This document shows, one piece after another, positions 12,241 to 22,691 of a DNA stretch of 64,000 nt. Position 1 is the first letter of the stretch; each line of letters begins with the position of its first letter. The stretch comes from Streptomyces huiliensis. Its GTDB lineage: Bacteria > Actinomycetota > Actinomycetes > Streptomycetales > Streptomycetaceae. The position numbers and the translations under genes are program-made. The DNA lies in assembly GCF_020037025.1 (NCBI RefSeq), contig NZ_JAIQLH010000029.1:1-64000 (forward strand), in the 5' to 3' direction. The notes under the pieces were generated by a model. That model saw only the letters and a program-made list of their open reading frames with translations. It was not told the DNA's origin and did not search any database.

Positions 12241-13257
12241 GTGAACGACTCTGCGTCCCCGGCGGTCGGCCGGATCGTCCTGCTCACCACCAGCCACCGC
12301 GTCGCGCCCGGACTGCTGTCCTGGCCGGCGTGGCAGACGCTGCACGCCGCCGACCGGGTGCTGTGCGCCGACCCGGCCCACCCGCTGCTGCCCTACCTCG
12401 GGGAGGCCGGGATCGCCGCCGAGACCCCGGCGGAGCCCTTCGACGCCCGGGCGCTCGTCGACGACTGCCTGGCCGGCGGCCGGACCGTCGTCGTGGTCAC
12501 CTCGGCGGCGGGGGAGTCGGCCCTGACCGACGGCCTGGCCCGGCTCGCGGGCTCGGGCCGGCAGCGGATGCCCGCGCTGGAGCTGCTGCCCGGTTCGTAC
12601 GACCTGCCCGGCGCCCGCCTCCTCGACCTGGTGCAGGTCATGGACCGGATCCGGGTCGCCTGCCCGTGGAGTGGCATCCGCACCCACGAGGACCTGGGCA
12701 AGTACGGCCTGGAGGAGGTGTACGAGCTCGTCGAGGCCATCGAGACGGGCGACCGGGAGGCGCTCCGCGAGGAACTCGGGGACGTGCTGCTCCAGGTGGT
12801 CTTCCACGCGCGCATCGCCCAGGACGACCCCGACGAGCCGTTCGCGATCGACGACGTGGCGGGGACGATCGTCGACAAGCTCGTCCACCGGCACCCCCAT
12901 GTCTTCGGGGACGCGGCGGCGGAGACGCCGGAGGACGTCAGGGCGCACTGGACGCGGACCAAGGCGGCCGAGAAGCGTCGCGCGTCCGTGACCGAGGGGA
13001 TCCCGCTGGGGCAGCCGGCCCTCGCGCTCGCCGCCAAGCTGGCCTCCCGCGTCCGGGCCCAGGGCCTGGACGTGCCCCTCCCGGCCGGCGAGGGGGTCGG
13101 GTACGCGCTGCTGGCCATGGCGGTGCGGGCCGAGGCGGAGGGCGTCGAACCGGAGACCGCGCTGCGCGCCGCCGCCCGTACCTACCGCGACGCGATCCGG
13201 CAGGCCGAGGCGGCGGGGTCGGCAGGAGGGGACGGTACGGAGGAGGGGGACGCGTAA
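12241..13257 (+). CDS. mazG: MazG family nucleoside triphosphate pyrophosphohydrolase
   Basis: The 338-residue protein has its MazG domain from about residue 134 (MDRIRVACPWSGIRTHEDL). It carries the metal-binding glutamates in LEEVYELVEAIE and EELGDVLLQVVFHARIA, and the signature HPHVFG. MazG cleaves NTPs to NMP and PPi and is linked to removal of abnormal nucleotides. The first ~130 residues are weakly like the tetrapyrrole-methylase half of YabN-type fusions but lack a clear SAM site. The GTG start has no ribosome-binding site; TACGCT at 12228-12233 sits 7 bases before it, which suggests a leaderless mRNA. Confidence 0.92.
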   Translation: MNDSASPAVGRIVLLTTSHRVAPGLLSWPAWQTLHAADRVLCADPAHPLLPYLGEAGIAAETPAEPFDARALVDDCLAGGRTVVVVTSAAGESALTDGLARLAGSGRQRMPALELLPGSYDLPGARLLDLVQVMDRIRVACPWSGIRTHEDLGKYGLEEVYELVEAIETGDREALREELGDVLLQVVFHARIAQDDPDEPFAIDDVAGTIVDKLVHRHPHVFGDAAAETPEDVRAHWTRTKAAEKRRASVTEGIPLGQPALALAAKLASRVRAQGLDVPLPAGEGVGYALLAMAVRAEAEGVEPETALRAAARTYRDAIRQAEAAGSAGGDGTEEGDA

Positions 13258-13338
13258 TCCGCGCGCGCGGGCGGCGGGTGCACACCCGTTCGGCTCAGTG
13301 GCGGTCTTGACCGGGCGCGCTCCGGGTAACCGGATCCC

Positions 13339-13770
13339 ATGCGTACCGATGAGATGGTTCTCGCCCTGCCCGCCTGGGTCGGCGGCGCCGCCCCCTTCGC
13401 CGTCGGGCTCTGCGTCGGCGCCCTGATCCTCCTCGCCTTCGTGTACGGAAAGCGCTGGCGCGACAAGGAACCGCCGCCCCCGAGCCAGCCGCAGCGGCGG
13501 CAGGGCGCGTGGCAGACGCGCCAGGAGCACGACCGGGGGCCGACGTCGCCGGACCACGGACCCGGGCACGAAGACAACGACGACGCCGTCGGCTACGTGA
13601 CCGAGCACCGGGAGGCGGACCCGCTGCGCGCCGAGGGGCCGGGGGAGCGCGTCCTCCCGCACGAGATCAGGAACCCGGGAAGCCACGAGGAGGAGCTCAC
13701 CGAGGAGCGGAAGAAGTGGAACCCCGGGAGCAGCGGGGCCTTCGGCAGCGGCGGGGGCGGCCACCACTGA
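13339..13770 (+). CDS. Small single-pass membrane protein, DUF6479-like
   Basis: A 143-residue protein with one hydrophobic helix near the N terminus (AAPFAVGLCVGALILLAFVYG, about residues 18-38), a basic stop-transfer segment, then a hydrophilic tail with conserved-looking blocks (VGYVTEHREADPL, LPHEIRNPGSHEEELTEERKKWNPGSSGAFGSGGGGHH). The pattern matches streptomycete DUF6479 proteins of unknown function. TAACCG at 13327-13332 precedes the ATG by 6 bases, so the mRNA may be leaderless. The last codons form the first unit of a 15-bp tandem repeat that continues past the stop. Confidence 0.75.
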   Translation: MRTDEMVLALPAWVGGAAPFAVGLCVGALILLAFVYGKRWRDKEPPPPSQPQRRQGAWQTRQEHDRGPTSPDHGPGHEDNDDAVGYVTEHREADPLRAEGPGERVLPHEIRNPGSHEEELTEERKKWNPGSSGAFGSGGGGHH

Positions 13771-13830
13771 GGCGGTCACCACCGGGGCGGCCACCACTGG
13801 GGTGGTCACCACTGGGGCGGTCACTGCCAG
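13756..13830. repeat. 15-bp tandem repeat running out of a gene
   Basis: About five copies of a 15-bp unit close to GGCGGTCACCACTGG. The first encodes the last residues and stop codon of the DUF6479-like gene; the rest lie after it. Copies differ at one to three positions. Confidence 0.65.
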
Positions 13831-13938
13831 GTGGCCACCGGCAAGACAGTCACCACACAGCGGCCGCCACCGGACGGCCGGGCGGGCGCCCGCGGCTCCC
13901 GCGGCGCCCCGCCCCGCGCCCCCTAGTAGCGTCGGACC

Positions 13939-15237
13939 GTGCACGACAAAACCGACGATCATGCCGCGCCCGCCCCGCCCCTCGCCGCCGAGGGCCCGAC
14001 GCCTCCCCTCTTCACCTGGGAGTTCGCGAGCGATCCGTACCCGGCGTACGCCTGGCTCCGCGAGCACGCCCCCGTGCACCGCACCGCCCTGCCGAGCGGG
14101 GTGGAGGCGTGGCTGGTCACCCGGTACGCCGACGCGCGGCAGGCGCTGGCGGACCAGCGGCTGTCGAAGAATCCCGTGCACCACTCCGAGTCCGCGCACG
14201 GCAAGGGCAAGGTGGGCATTCCGGGCGAGCGGAGCGCCAACCTCATGACGCACCTGCTCAACATCGACCCCCCGGACCACACCCGGCTCCGCCGCCTGGT
14301 GTCCAAGGCGTTCACGCCCCGGCGTGTCGCGGAGTTCGCGCCCCGGGTGCAGGAGCTCACGGACCGGCTCATCGACGGGTTCGCGGAGCGCGGGGAGGCG
14401 GACCTCATCCACGAGTTCGCGTTCCCGCTTCCCATCTACGCCATCTGCGACATGCTCGGCGTCCCGCCGGAGGACCAGGACGACTTCCGGGACTGGGCCG
14501 GGATGATGATCCGGCACGGCGGCGGACCGCGGGGCGGAGTGGCCCGTTCCGTGAAGCGGATGCGGACGTACCTCGCCGAGCTGATCCATCGCAAGCGCGA
14601 GGACCTGGGCGACGACCTGATCTCCGGGCTGATCCGGGCGAGCGACCACGGTGAGCACCTCACCGAGAACGAGGCCGCCGCCATGGCCTTCATCCTGCTC
14701 TTCGCCGGCTTCGAGACCACCGTCAACCTCATCGGCAACGGCGTGTACGCGCTGCTGCGCAACCCCGGGGAGCGCGAGCGCCTGCAGCGCGCGCTGGCCG
14801 CCGGGGACGAGAGCCTGCTGGAGACCGGGGTGGAGGAGCTGCTCCGCTACGACGGACCGGTGGAGCTGGCCACCTGGCGGTTCGCCACCCGGGACCTCAC
14901 GATCGGCGGGCAGCGCGTCGCGGAGGGCGACCCCGTGCTCGTCGTCCTCGCCGCGGCCGACCGGGACCCGGAACGGTTCGCCGAGCCCGACACCCTCGAC
15001 CTCGCCCGCAGTGACAATCAGCACCTCGGGTACGGCCACGGCATCCACTACTGCCTCGGCGCGCCACTGGCGCGGCTGGAGGGCCGGACGGCGCTCGCGA
15101 CGCTGCTGCGGCGCCTCCCCGACCTGCGGCTTTCCGCTGATCCGGACGATCTCCGGTGGCGCGGCGGGCTCATCATGCGGGGCCTGCGGACCCTGCCCGT
15201 GGCCTTCTCACCGGAGCCCGGGCAGACGGGCACATGA
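13939..15237 (+). CDS. Cytochrome P450, CYP107-like
   Basis: A 432-residue soluble class I P450. It has the heme-ligand loop YGHGIHYCLGAPLARLE with Cys372, the I-helix oxygen-activation motif LFAGFETTVNL near residue 255, and an ExxR motif in VEELLRYDG. Position next to two rpf genes and eno matches the CYP107U1 gene of S. coelicolor, which has been reported to affect sporulation; the same role here is inference. Electrons would come from ferredoxins encoded elsewhere, since none lies nearby. The GTG start has TAGCGT at 13927-13932 just 6 bases ahead and no ribosome site, consistent with a leaderless transcript. Confidence 0.92.
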   Translation: MHDKTDDHAAPAPPLAAEGPTPPLFTWEFASDPYPAYAWLREHAPVHRTALPSGVEAWLVTRYADARQALADQRLSKNPVHHSESAHGKGKVGIPGERSANLMTHLLNIDPPDHTRLRRLVSKAFTPRRVAEFAPRVQELTDRLIDGFAERGEADLIHEFAFPLPIYAICDMLGVPPEDQDDFRDWAGMMIRHGGGPRGGVARSVKRMRTYLAELIHRKREDLGDDLISGLIRASDHGEHLTENEAAAMAFILLFAGFETTVNLIGNGVYALLRNPGERERLQRALAAGDESLLETGVEELLRYDGPVELATWRFATRDLTIGGQRVAEGDPVLVVLAAADRDPERFAEPDTLDLARSDNQHLGYGHGIHYCLGAPLARLEGRTALATLLRRLPDLRLSADPDDLRWRGGLIMRGLRTLPVAFSPEPGQTGT

Positions 15238-15285
15238 CTATACGTCAACTCGGCTTGACCGTCGCCCGGCGCCGATCACGGTGGG

Positions 15286-15314
15286 TTGTGGCTCCTGAAG
15301 GGCGTGGCTATCTT
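15286..15314 (+). promoter_or_regulatory. Putative rpfC promoter
   Basis: -35 TTGTGG (15286-15291), 17-base spacer, -10 TATCTT (15309-15314). This would give a leader of about 65 nt for the Rpf gene at 15389. No riboswitch-like sequence is visible in this short leader. Confidence 0.5.
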
Positions 15315-15388
15315 CTGCCGTCATATTCAGCAGCCACCCGATCGGCGGCGGTCAGCAGCCGGTCGGCAGCCATACGAGAGGTGATCGC

Positions 15389-16606
15389 ATGCTCTCCGGG
15401 AAAGGCCGACATCGTCGTCCCCGTCAACTGCCCGCCGTGGTCGTCGCCGCGGGCGTGACGGGCGCCGGAATCGCCATGCCCCTGCTCGGCGCCACCACCG
15501 CCGACGCCGCGGACGCCCCCACCTGGGACCGCGTCGCCCAGTGCGAGAGCGGCGGCCTGTGGAGCGCGGACACGGGCAACGGGTTCTACGGCGGACTGCA
15601 GCTCACTCCCGAGGTGTGGAAGCAGTACGGCGGGACGGAGTTCGCGCCGCGCCCCGACCAGGCCAGCCGCGCCCAGCAGATCGCCGTAGCCCAGCGGATT
15701 CTTGACGCCCGCGGCCCGTACGCCTGGCCCGCCTGCGCGGTCAAGTCCGACCTGGCCAAGGACGGCCGGGCGCCCGAGGTGAACCCGGGCATGCCGCACG
15801 ACGCCGTCGAGGGGCCGTCGCACGAGCGGTCCTCCGGTTCGTCCTCCGGGGCGTCCGGGAAGTCCGACTCCGGCCGGACGCGGGACACGTCGTCCGACAG
15901 CGCCGAGGGCAAGTCCGGCGACAAGGCCGAGGGCAAGGGCGAGAGCAAGGCCGGGGACAAGGCCGGGGGCAAGGCCGGGGGCAAGACCGACCGGAAGGCG
16001 TCCGACGAGGCGTCCGGGACGACGTCGGGCACGTCCGCCGGGAAGGACACCTCCTCCGACCGGTCGACCGACAAGGGCGAGCGGACCGGCGAGGGCCGCG
16101 ACACGTCCACCGGTTCGTCCTCCGGCGGCAAGCACCGCAAGCCGGACGGCAAGACCGATGACAAGAGCGACGGCAAGACCGGCGACAAGGCCGACCCCGA
16201 GAGCGGCGACAAGGACGACCACAAGGCCGACTCACAAGCCGACTCCGGCACGGGCGCGCAGTCCGGAACTTCCGCCTCCGGCACGATCGGCGAGCGCGAG
16301 CGCGCCGGCGCGGACGGTGGTGCGGACGGTGGTGCGGACGGCGCGGACGGTGCCGGGACGGGCAAGCACCGCGCGGAGCCGTCCGGTTCCGCCGGCGAGC
16401 GCGCGTCGCGCGGCGTCGAGCGCGGGCGTGCGGACGCGTCGGCCGCGCACGACTACACCGTGCGCCCCGGTGACAGCCTGTCAGAGATCGCGCAGCAGCA
16501 CAGGGTCGAGGGCGGCTGGCACCGCGTGTACCAGGACAACAAAAAGGTCGTCGGATCCGACCCGGACCTCATTCACCCCGGTCAGCAGCTCGAACTGAAG
16601 AAGTAG
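15389..16606 (+). CDS. rpfC: Resuscitation-promoting factor-like muralytic enzyme with LysM (RpfC-like)
   Basis: The 405-residue secreted protein has a signal peptide (residues 1-42, cleavage near ADAADA) and then a transglycosylase-like Rpf domain (WDRVAQCESGGLWSADTGNGFYGGLQLTPEVW; catalytic Glu in CESGG). About 220 residues of highly charged, Lys/Asp/Ser/Gly-rich linker follow, then a C-terminal LysM domain (DYTVRPGDSLSEIAQQHRVEGGWHRVYQDN...IHPGQQLEL) for peptidoglycan binding. Such enzymes cleave peptidoglycan during spore germination and growth. The symbol rests on gene order relative to rpfA and eno in S. coelicolor. The linker is rich in GDKAEGK-type short repeats. Confidence 0.88.
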   Translation: MLSGKGRHRRPRQLPAVVVAAGVTGAGIAMPLLGATTADAADAPTWDRVAQCESGGLWSADTGNGFYGGLQLTPEVWKQYGGTEFAPRPDQASRAQQIAVAQRILDARGPYAWPACAVKSDLAKDGRAPEVNPGMPHDAVEGPSHERSSGSSSGASGKSDSGRTRDTSSDSAEGKSGDKAEGKGESKAGDKAGGKAGGKTDRKASDEASGTTSGTSAGKDTSSDRSTDKGERTGEGRDTSTGSSSGGKHRKPDGKTDDKSDGKTGDKADPESGDKDDHKADSQADSGTGAQSGTSASGTIGERERAGADGGADGGADGADGAGTGKHRAEPSGSAGERASRGVERGRADASAAHDYTVRPGDSLSEIAQQHRVEGGWHRVYQDNKKVVGSDPDLIHPGQQLELKK

Positions 16607-16770
16607 CGGGGGAGTTCGCGTCGAATGTCCGTTCCGGACGAAAGTGAGACATGGGTCTCGTTGACATCGGCGCGGAGACGGCTCGTCAGAAACTCAAGAA
16701 ACCATTCCCACCTGCGGAAACAGTGAGTTCCCCGGGGTGGGCCGAGCAGACGGTGGCTGAAAAGGAGGGT

Positions 16771-16800
16771 TTGAACCCATCGGCCGTCTGTGCTTACCGT
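16771..16800 (+). promoter_or_regulatory. Putative rpfA promoter
   Basis: -35 TTGAAC (16771-16776), 18-base spacer, -10 TACCGT (16795-16800). Transcription from here would include the complete riboswitch that begins about 30 bases further on. Confidence 0.4.
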
Positions 16801-16833
16801 CTTCATCGCTCGCCATCGCGAGCACCACGGTCG

Positions 16834-19631
<2,798 letters not shown>

Positions 19632-19683
19632 GCCGCACCTCCGGCAGTGCGCGTGCGAGGCTGACAAAGCCTCACGCCTCACC

Positions 19684-19726
19684 CCGTCCCCGGCCACGGT
19701 CCCGTACCGTGGCCGGGGACGGTTTT
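19684..19726 (+). terminator. Intrinsic terminator of eno
   Basis: Perfect 17-bp stem (19684-19700 with 19706-19722), loop CCCGT, followed by TTTT. This is the clearest intrinsic terminator in the window. Confidence 0.9.
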
Positions 19727-19770
19727 GGCATGCGTTCCGGCTTCGGTGAAGCCGGCAGCGGGGAGGCGAT

Positions 19771-20238
19771 GTGGCGGCGGAACGGTTCTCCACCGCGACC
19801 AGGCTCAAGGCGATCGGCTCGGTCCTCGTCCAGGGGCCGGACGCCCGGGCCCGGCGCACCCGTCCGCCGCGGCGCAGCCGGCTCACCGGCCGCGCGGCGC
19901 TGCTGGCGCTCGTCGTCTGCTCGCTGATCGTCGCCCTGGCCTACCCCATGCGCCAGTGGGTCACCCAGCGTTCGGACATCGACGACCAGCGGAACCGCTC
20001 CGAGCAGGCCAAGGAGCAGGTGAAGCGGTTGCGCGAGGAGAAGGCGCGGCTGGAGGACCCGGCGTACGTGGAACGGCTGGCGCGCGAGCACCTGCACTAC
20101 GTCCGGCCCGGCGAGACCGGTTACACGGTCGTGGACGGCAGCGGCAACGCGCGGCACCGCCGCGACCAGGGCGCCGCCGACCGGCCGTGGTACGTCAACC
20201 TCTGGGACGGCGTGGACACCTCGGACGCCCATCGCTGA
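19771..20238 (+). CDS. divIC: Septum formation initiator family protein (DivIC/FtsB-like)
   Basis: A 155-residue bitopic membrane protein: basic cytoplasmic N terminus, one transmembrane helix (ALLALVVCSLIVALAYPMRQWV, about residues 47-68), then an extracytoplasmic coiled coil (DIDDQRNRSEQAKEQVKRLREEKARLEDPAYVERLAREHL) with the family's YVRPGETGY motif. DivIC/FtsB joins FtsL and FtsQ in the divisome, and in Streptomyces it acts in sporulation septation. It sits directly after eno, the usual actinobacterial order. The GTG start is preceded by GGGGAGG. Confidence 0.92.
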   Translation: MAAERFSTATRLKAIGSVLVQGPDARARRTRPPRRSRLTGRAALLALVVCSLIVALAYPMRQWVTQRSDIDDQRNRSEQAKEQVKRLREEKARLEDPAYVERLAREHLHYVRPGETGYTVVDGSGNARHRRDQGAADRPWYVNLWDGVDTSDAHR

Positions 20239-20323
20239 CGCGCGGCGCATCGCTGACGGGCGGCGCCCCTCCACTCTCTTCGATCACTTCCCCCTCTCCC
20301 GACCCTCCGACACGAGCGAGCAC

Positions 20324-20869
20324 ATGGAAACCCCTCCTCCCCAGACCGAGCCCACCCAGCCCACCGACGAGGACATCGCCGCGTTCAAGGAGCAGCTCGG
20401 CCGCCCGCCGCGCGGCCTGCGGGCGATCGCCCACCGCTGCCCCTGCGGCAACCCGGACGTCGTCGAGACCGCGCCGCGGCTGGAGGACGGCACGCCGTTC
20501 CCGACGCTGTACTACCTGACGTGCCCCCGCGCGGCCTCCGCCATCGGCACGCTGGAGGCCGAGGGCGTGATGAAGGAGATGAGCGCCCGGCTGCAGAGCG
20601 ACCCGGAGCTGGCCGCCGCGTACCGCGCCGCGCACGAGGACTACATCCGCCGGCGGGACGCGATCGAGGTGCTGGAGGGCTTCCCGAGCGCGGGCGGCAT
20701 GCCGGACCGGGTCAAGTGCCTGCACGTGCTGGTGGGGCACTCGCTGGCGGCCGGTCCCGGCGTCAACCCGCTGGGCGACGAGACGATCGCGATGCTGCCG
20801 GAGTGGTGGCGCAAGGGTCCGTGCGTGACGCCGTGCGGCGCGTCGGAGCCGTCCGGCACCGAGGACTAG
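20324..20869 (+). CDS. DUF501 family protein
   Basis: A 181-residue cytoplasmic protein matching DUF501: RPPRGLRAIAHRCPCGNPDVVETAPRLEDGTPFPTLYYLTCPRA, then CLHVLVGHSLAAGPGVNPLGDE. The conserved Cys/His residues (CPCG, TCPR, KCLHVLVGH) suggest a metal site. The biochemical function is not established. It lies between divIC and the Ppx/GppA phosphatase, an arrangement conserved in actinobacteria. An ATG start is used after a short gap. Confidence 0.9.
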   Translation: METPPPQTEPTQPTDEDIAAFKEQLGRPPRGLRAIAHRCPCGNPDVVETAPRLEDGTPFPTLYYLTCPRAASAIGTLEAEGVMKEMSARLQSDPELAAAYRAAHEDYIRRRDAIEVLEGFPSAGGMPDRVKCLHVLVGHSLAAGPGVNPLGDETIAMLPEWWRKGPCVTPCGASEPSGTED

Positions 20870-20902
20870 TCCCTCTTCCTCCCTTTGACCGTTGGAGTGC
20901 GC

Positions 20903-21874
20903 ATGACCCGCGTTGCCGCGATCGACTGCGGTACGAACTCGATCCGTCTGCTCGTCGCCGATCTCGACCCCGCCACCGGCGGGTTCAAGGAGCTCGACCG
21001 GCGGATGACGATCGTCCGGCTCGGCCAGGGCGTGGACCGCACCGGGCGGTTCGCGCCGGAGGCGCTGGAGCGGACGTTCGCCGCGTGCCGGGAGTACGCC
21101 GAGGTGATCCGGGCGCACGGCGCGGAGCGCGTCCGGTTCGTCGCCACCTCGGCGTCCCGGGACGTGAAGAACCGCGCGGAGTTCGTGGCCGGCGTCGTGG
21201 ACATCCTGGGCGTCGAGCCCGAGGTGATCACGGGTGACCTGGAGGCGGAGTTCTCCTTCACCGGCGCCACCAAGGAGCTCACCGGCCGCACGGACCTCGA
21301 CCGTCCCTTCCTGGTGGTCGACATCGGCGGCGGCTCGACGGAGTTCGTCGTCGGCGACGACCGGGTGCGGGCGGCGCGCAGCGTGGACGTCGGCTGCGTA
21401 CGGATGACGGAACGTCACCTCGTCGCCGACGGCGCGGTGGTGGACCCGCCGTCGCCCGAGCGGATCGCCGCGATACGGGCCGACGTCGAGGCCGCCCTCG
21501 ACCTCGCCGAGCGGACCGTCCCGCTGCGCGAGGCCCGCACCCTCGTCGGCCTGGCCGGCTCGGTGACCACGGTGGCGGCCATCGCCCTCGGCCTCCCCGA
21601 GTACGACTCGACGGCCATCCACCACGCCCGCATCCCCCTCGCCCGCGTCCGCGAGGTCACGTCCCGCCTCCTCACCTCCACCCACGAGGAGCGGTCGGCG
21701 ATCCCGGTCCTGCACCCGGGCCGCGTGGACGTGATCGCGGCGGGCGCCCTGGTGCTCCAGTGCCTGATGGAGCGGATCGGGGCGGAGGACGTCGTGGTGA
21801 GCGAGCACGACATTCTGGACGGCATCGCCTGGAAAACGGCAGAAGAGGCCGGGAAGAACGGGCAGGCCGTCTGA
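20903..21874 (+). CDS. ppx: Exopolyphosphatase / GppA family phosphatase
   Basis: A 323-residue ASKHA-fold enzyme of the Ppx/GppA family. It has the phosphate-1 motif AAIDCGTNSIRLLVADL, the phosphate-2 region VVDIGGGSTEFVVGDD, and LVGLAGSVTTVAAIALGL. It would hydrolyse inorganic polyphosphate, or pppGpp to ppGpp; the short actinobacterial form lacks the C-terminal HD-like domain. The start at ATG 20903 has TTGGAG upstream and begins MTRVAAIDCG; a TTG at 20885 in frame is less likely. It is the last gene of the divIC-DUF501-ppx run. Confidence 0.9.
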   Translation: MTRVAAIDCGTNSIRLLVADLDPATGGFKELDRRMTIVRLGQGVDRTGRFAPEALERTFAACREYAEVIRAHGAERVRFVATSASRDVKNRAEFVAGVVDILGVEPEVITGDLEAEFSFTGATKELTGRTDLDRPFLVVDIGGGSTEFVVGDDRVRAARSVDVGCVRMTERHLVADGAVVDPPSPERIAAIRADVEAALDLAERTVPLREARTLVGLAGSVTTVAAIALGLPEYDSTAIHHARIPLARVREVTSRLLTSTHEERSAIPVLHPGRVDVIAAGALVLQCLMERIGAEDVVVSEHDILDGIAWKTAEEAGKNGQAV

Positions 21875-22037
21875 CCGGGTGCGTCGCTTCCCGCTGCGTG
21901 GGGTCTCGGAACACGAGGACCGGGTCCCTCGTCATGGGCAGCTCAGCCGGCGGTGGGTTTCGCGAATCCGCTGTCCGTAGAGACGCCGGTGCGGTCACGG
22001 CGGCGGGCCGGTCCCGGCCGGTCCTGCCGGGATCAGG

Positions 22038-22493
22038 TCAGTCCTGGCTGCCGCCGGCGGACGCCGGGCGATCCGGACGTGCCCTCCTGAGGAGTGCCGC
22101 GCCGGCTTCGGCGATGAGCCGGTGCTCGTGGGGGCTGACGCCCTCGGTGAGGCCGGGGTAGTCCACGAAGGCCAGCGCCACGACGGTCGAGCGGGCCGCG
22201 CCCTCCGGAAGTCTGATGCGCGCGATGTCATCGGCGTCCAGGGTTTCGCACGCGAAGAGGTAGGCCGTGGAAGCGGTGCCGGGGACCGGCTCCACGCCGA
22301 GAAGGAAGCGCGGTTCGACGCGGAGCCGGAGGTCCCGGCGTACGTGGTAGGTCATCGCGTTCCGCGCCGATTCCTCCGGCAGGGCCGGCCCGCCGGGGAG
22401 CCGCCAACCGCCGTCCGCTCCCTTCGGCATCAGAAGCCGCCCGTGGACGTCGGTGATGTGAGCGAGGCCCAGGGCGGGGGATGCGGGTGGCAT
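22038..22493 (-). CDS. Nudix-fold protein with degenerate catalytic box
   Basis: A 151-residue protein that looks like a Nudix domain: LAHITDVHGRLLMPKGADGGWRLPGGPALPEESARNAMTYHVRRDLRL. The expected box GX5EX7REUXEEXGU is broken: the glycine and first glutamate remain, but REUXEE reads TYHVRR. Metal-binding glutamates are therefore missing and pyrophosphohydrolase activity is doubtful. It may be a ligand sensor, as in some Nudix-like regulators. The start at 22493 has AAAGAAGAG; an upstream in-frame ATG at 22721 is unsupported. It is divergent from an XRE regulator, a pairing seen in other streptomycetes. Confidence 0.75.
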   Translation of the reverse strand: MPPASPALGLAHITDVHGRLLMPKGADGGWRLPGGPALPEESARNAMTYHVRRDLRLRVEPRFLLGVEPVPGTASTAYLFACETLDADDIARIRLPEGAARSTVVALAFVDYPGLTEGVSPHEHRLIAEAGAALLRRARPDRPASAGGSQD

Positions 22494-22665
22494 GGCTCTT
22501 CTTTCGTGCGGGAGGGAAGTCTGTCGGTGGGACGGCCCCGGTCGGTGCCGCGCGGGGGTGACCTGACGGGCTGTCCGAGCGTCTGTGGCCGAGCCCGTGC
22601 GCTCGTCGTCCGGTGGTGCGGTTTCACCATGCCGGTCGGTTGTCGCGCTGATCCACCGCCAGGCC

Positions 22666-22684
22666 ATATACGGCCGCCGTATAT
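22666..22684. promoter_or_regulatory. Palindromic operator candidate before XRE-TPR regulator
   Basis: Perfect inverted repeat ATATACGGC-C-GCCGTATAT. Its right half overlaps a -10-like TATATT (22680-22685) placed 6 bases before the regulator's ATG. It is very AT-rich for this genome. The position is ideal for autorepression, and possibly for control of the divergent Nudix-like gene, whose start is about 170 bp away. Confidence 0.7.
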
Positions 22685-22691
22685 TTCGGCC

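Noticed and set aside
15238..15388. Second c-di-AMP riboswitch before rpfC
   Set aside because: The leader is too short and lacks the conserved aptamer blocks.
22122..22691. Upstream extension of the XRE regulator frame
   Set aside because: It overlaps the Nudix-like gene in antisense and runs across the operator palindrome; the conserved part starts after ATG 22692.
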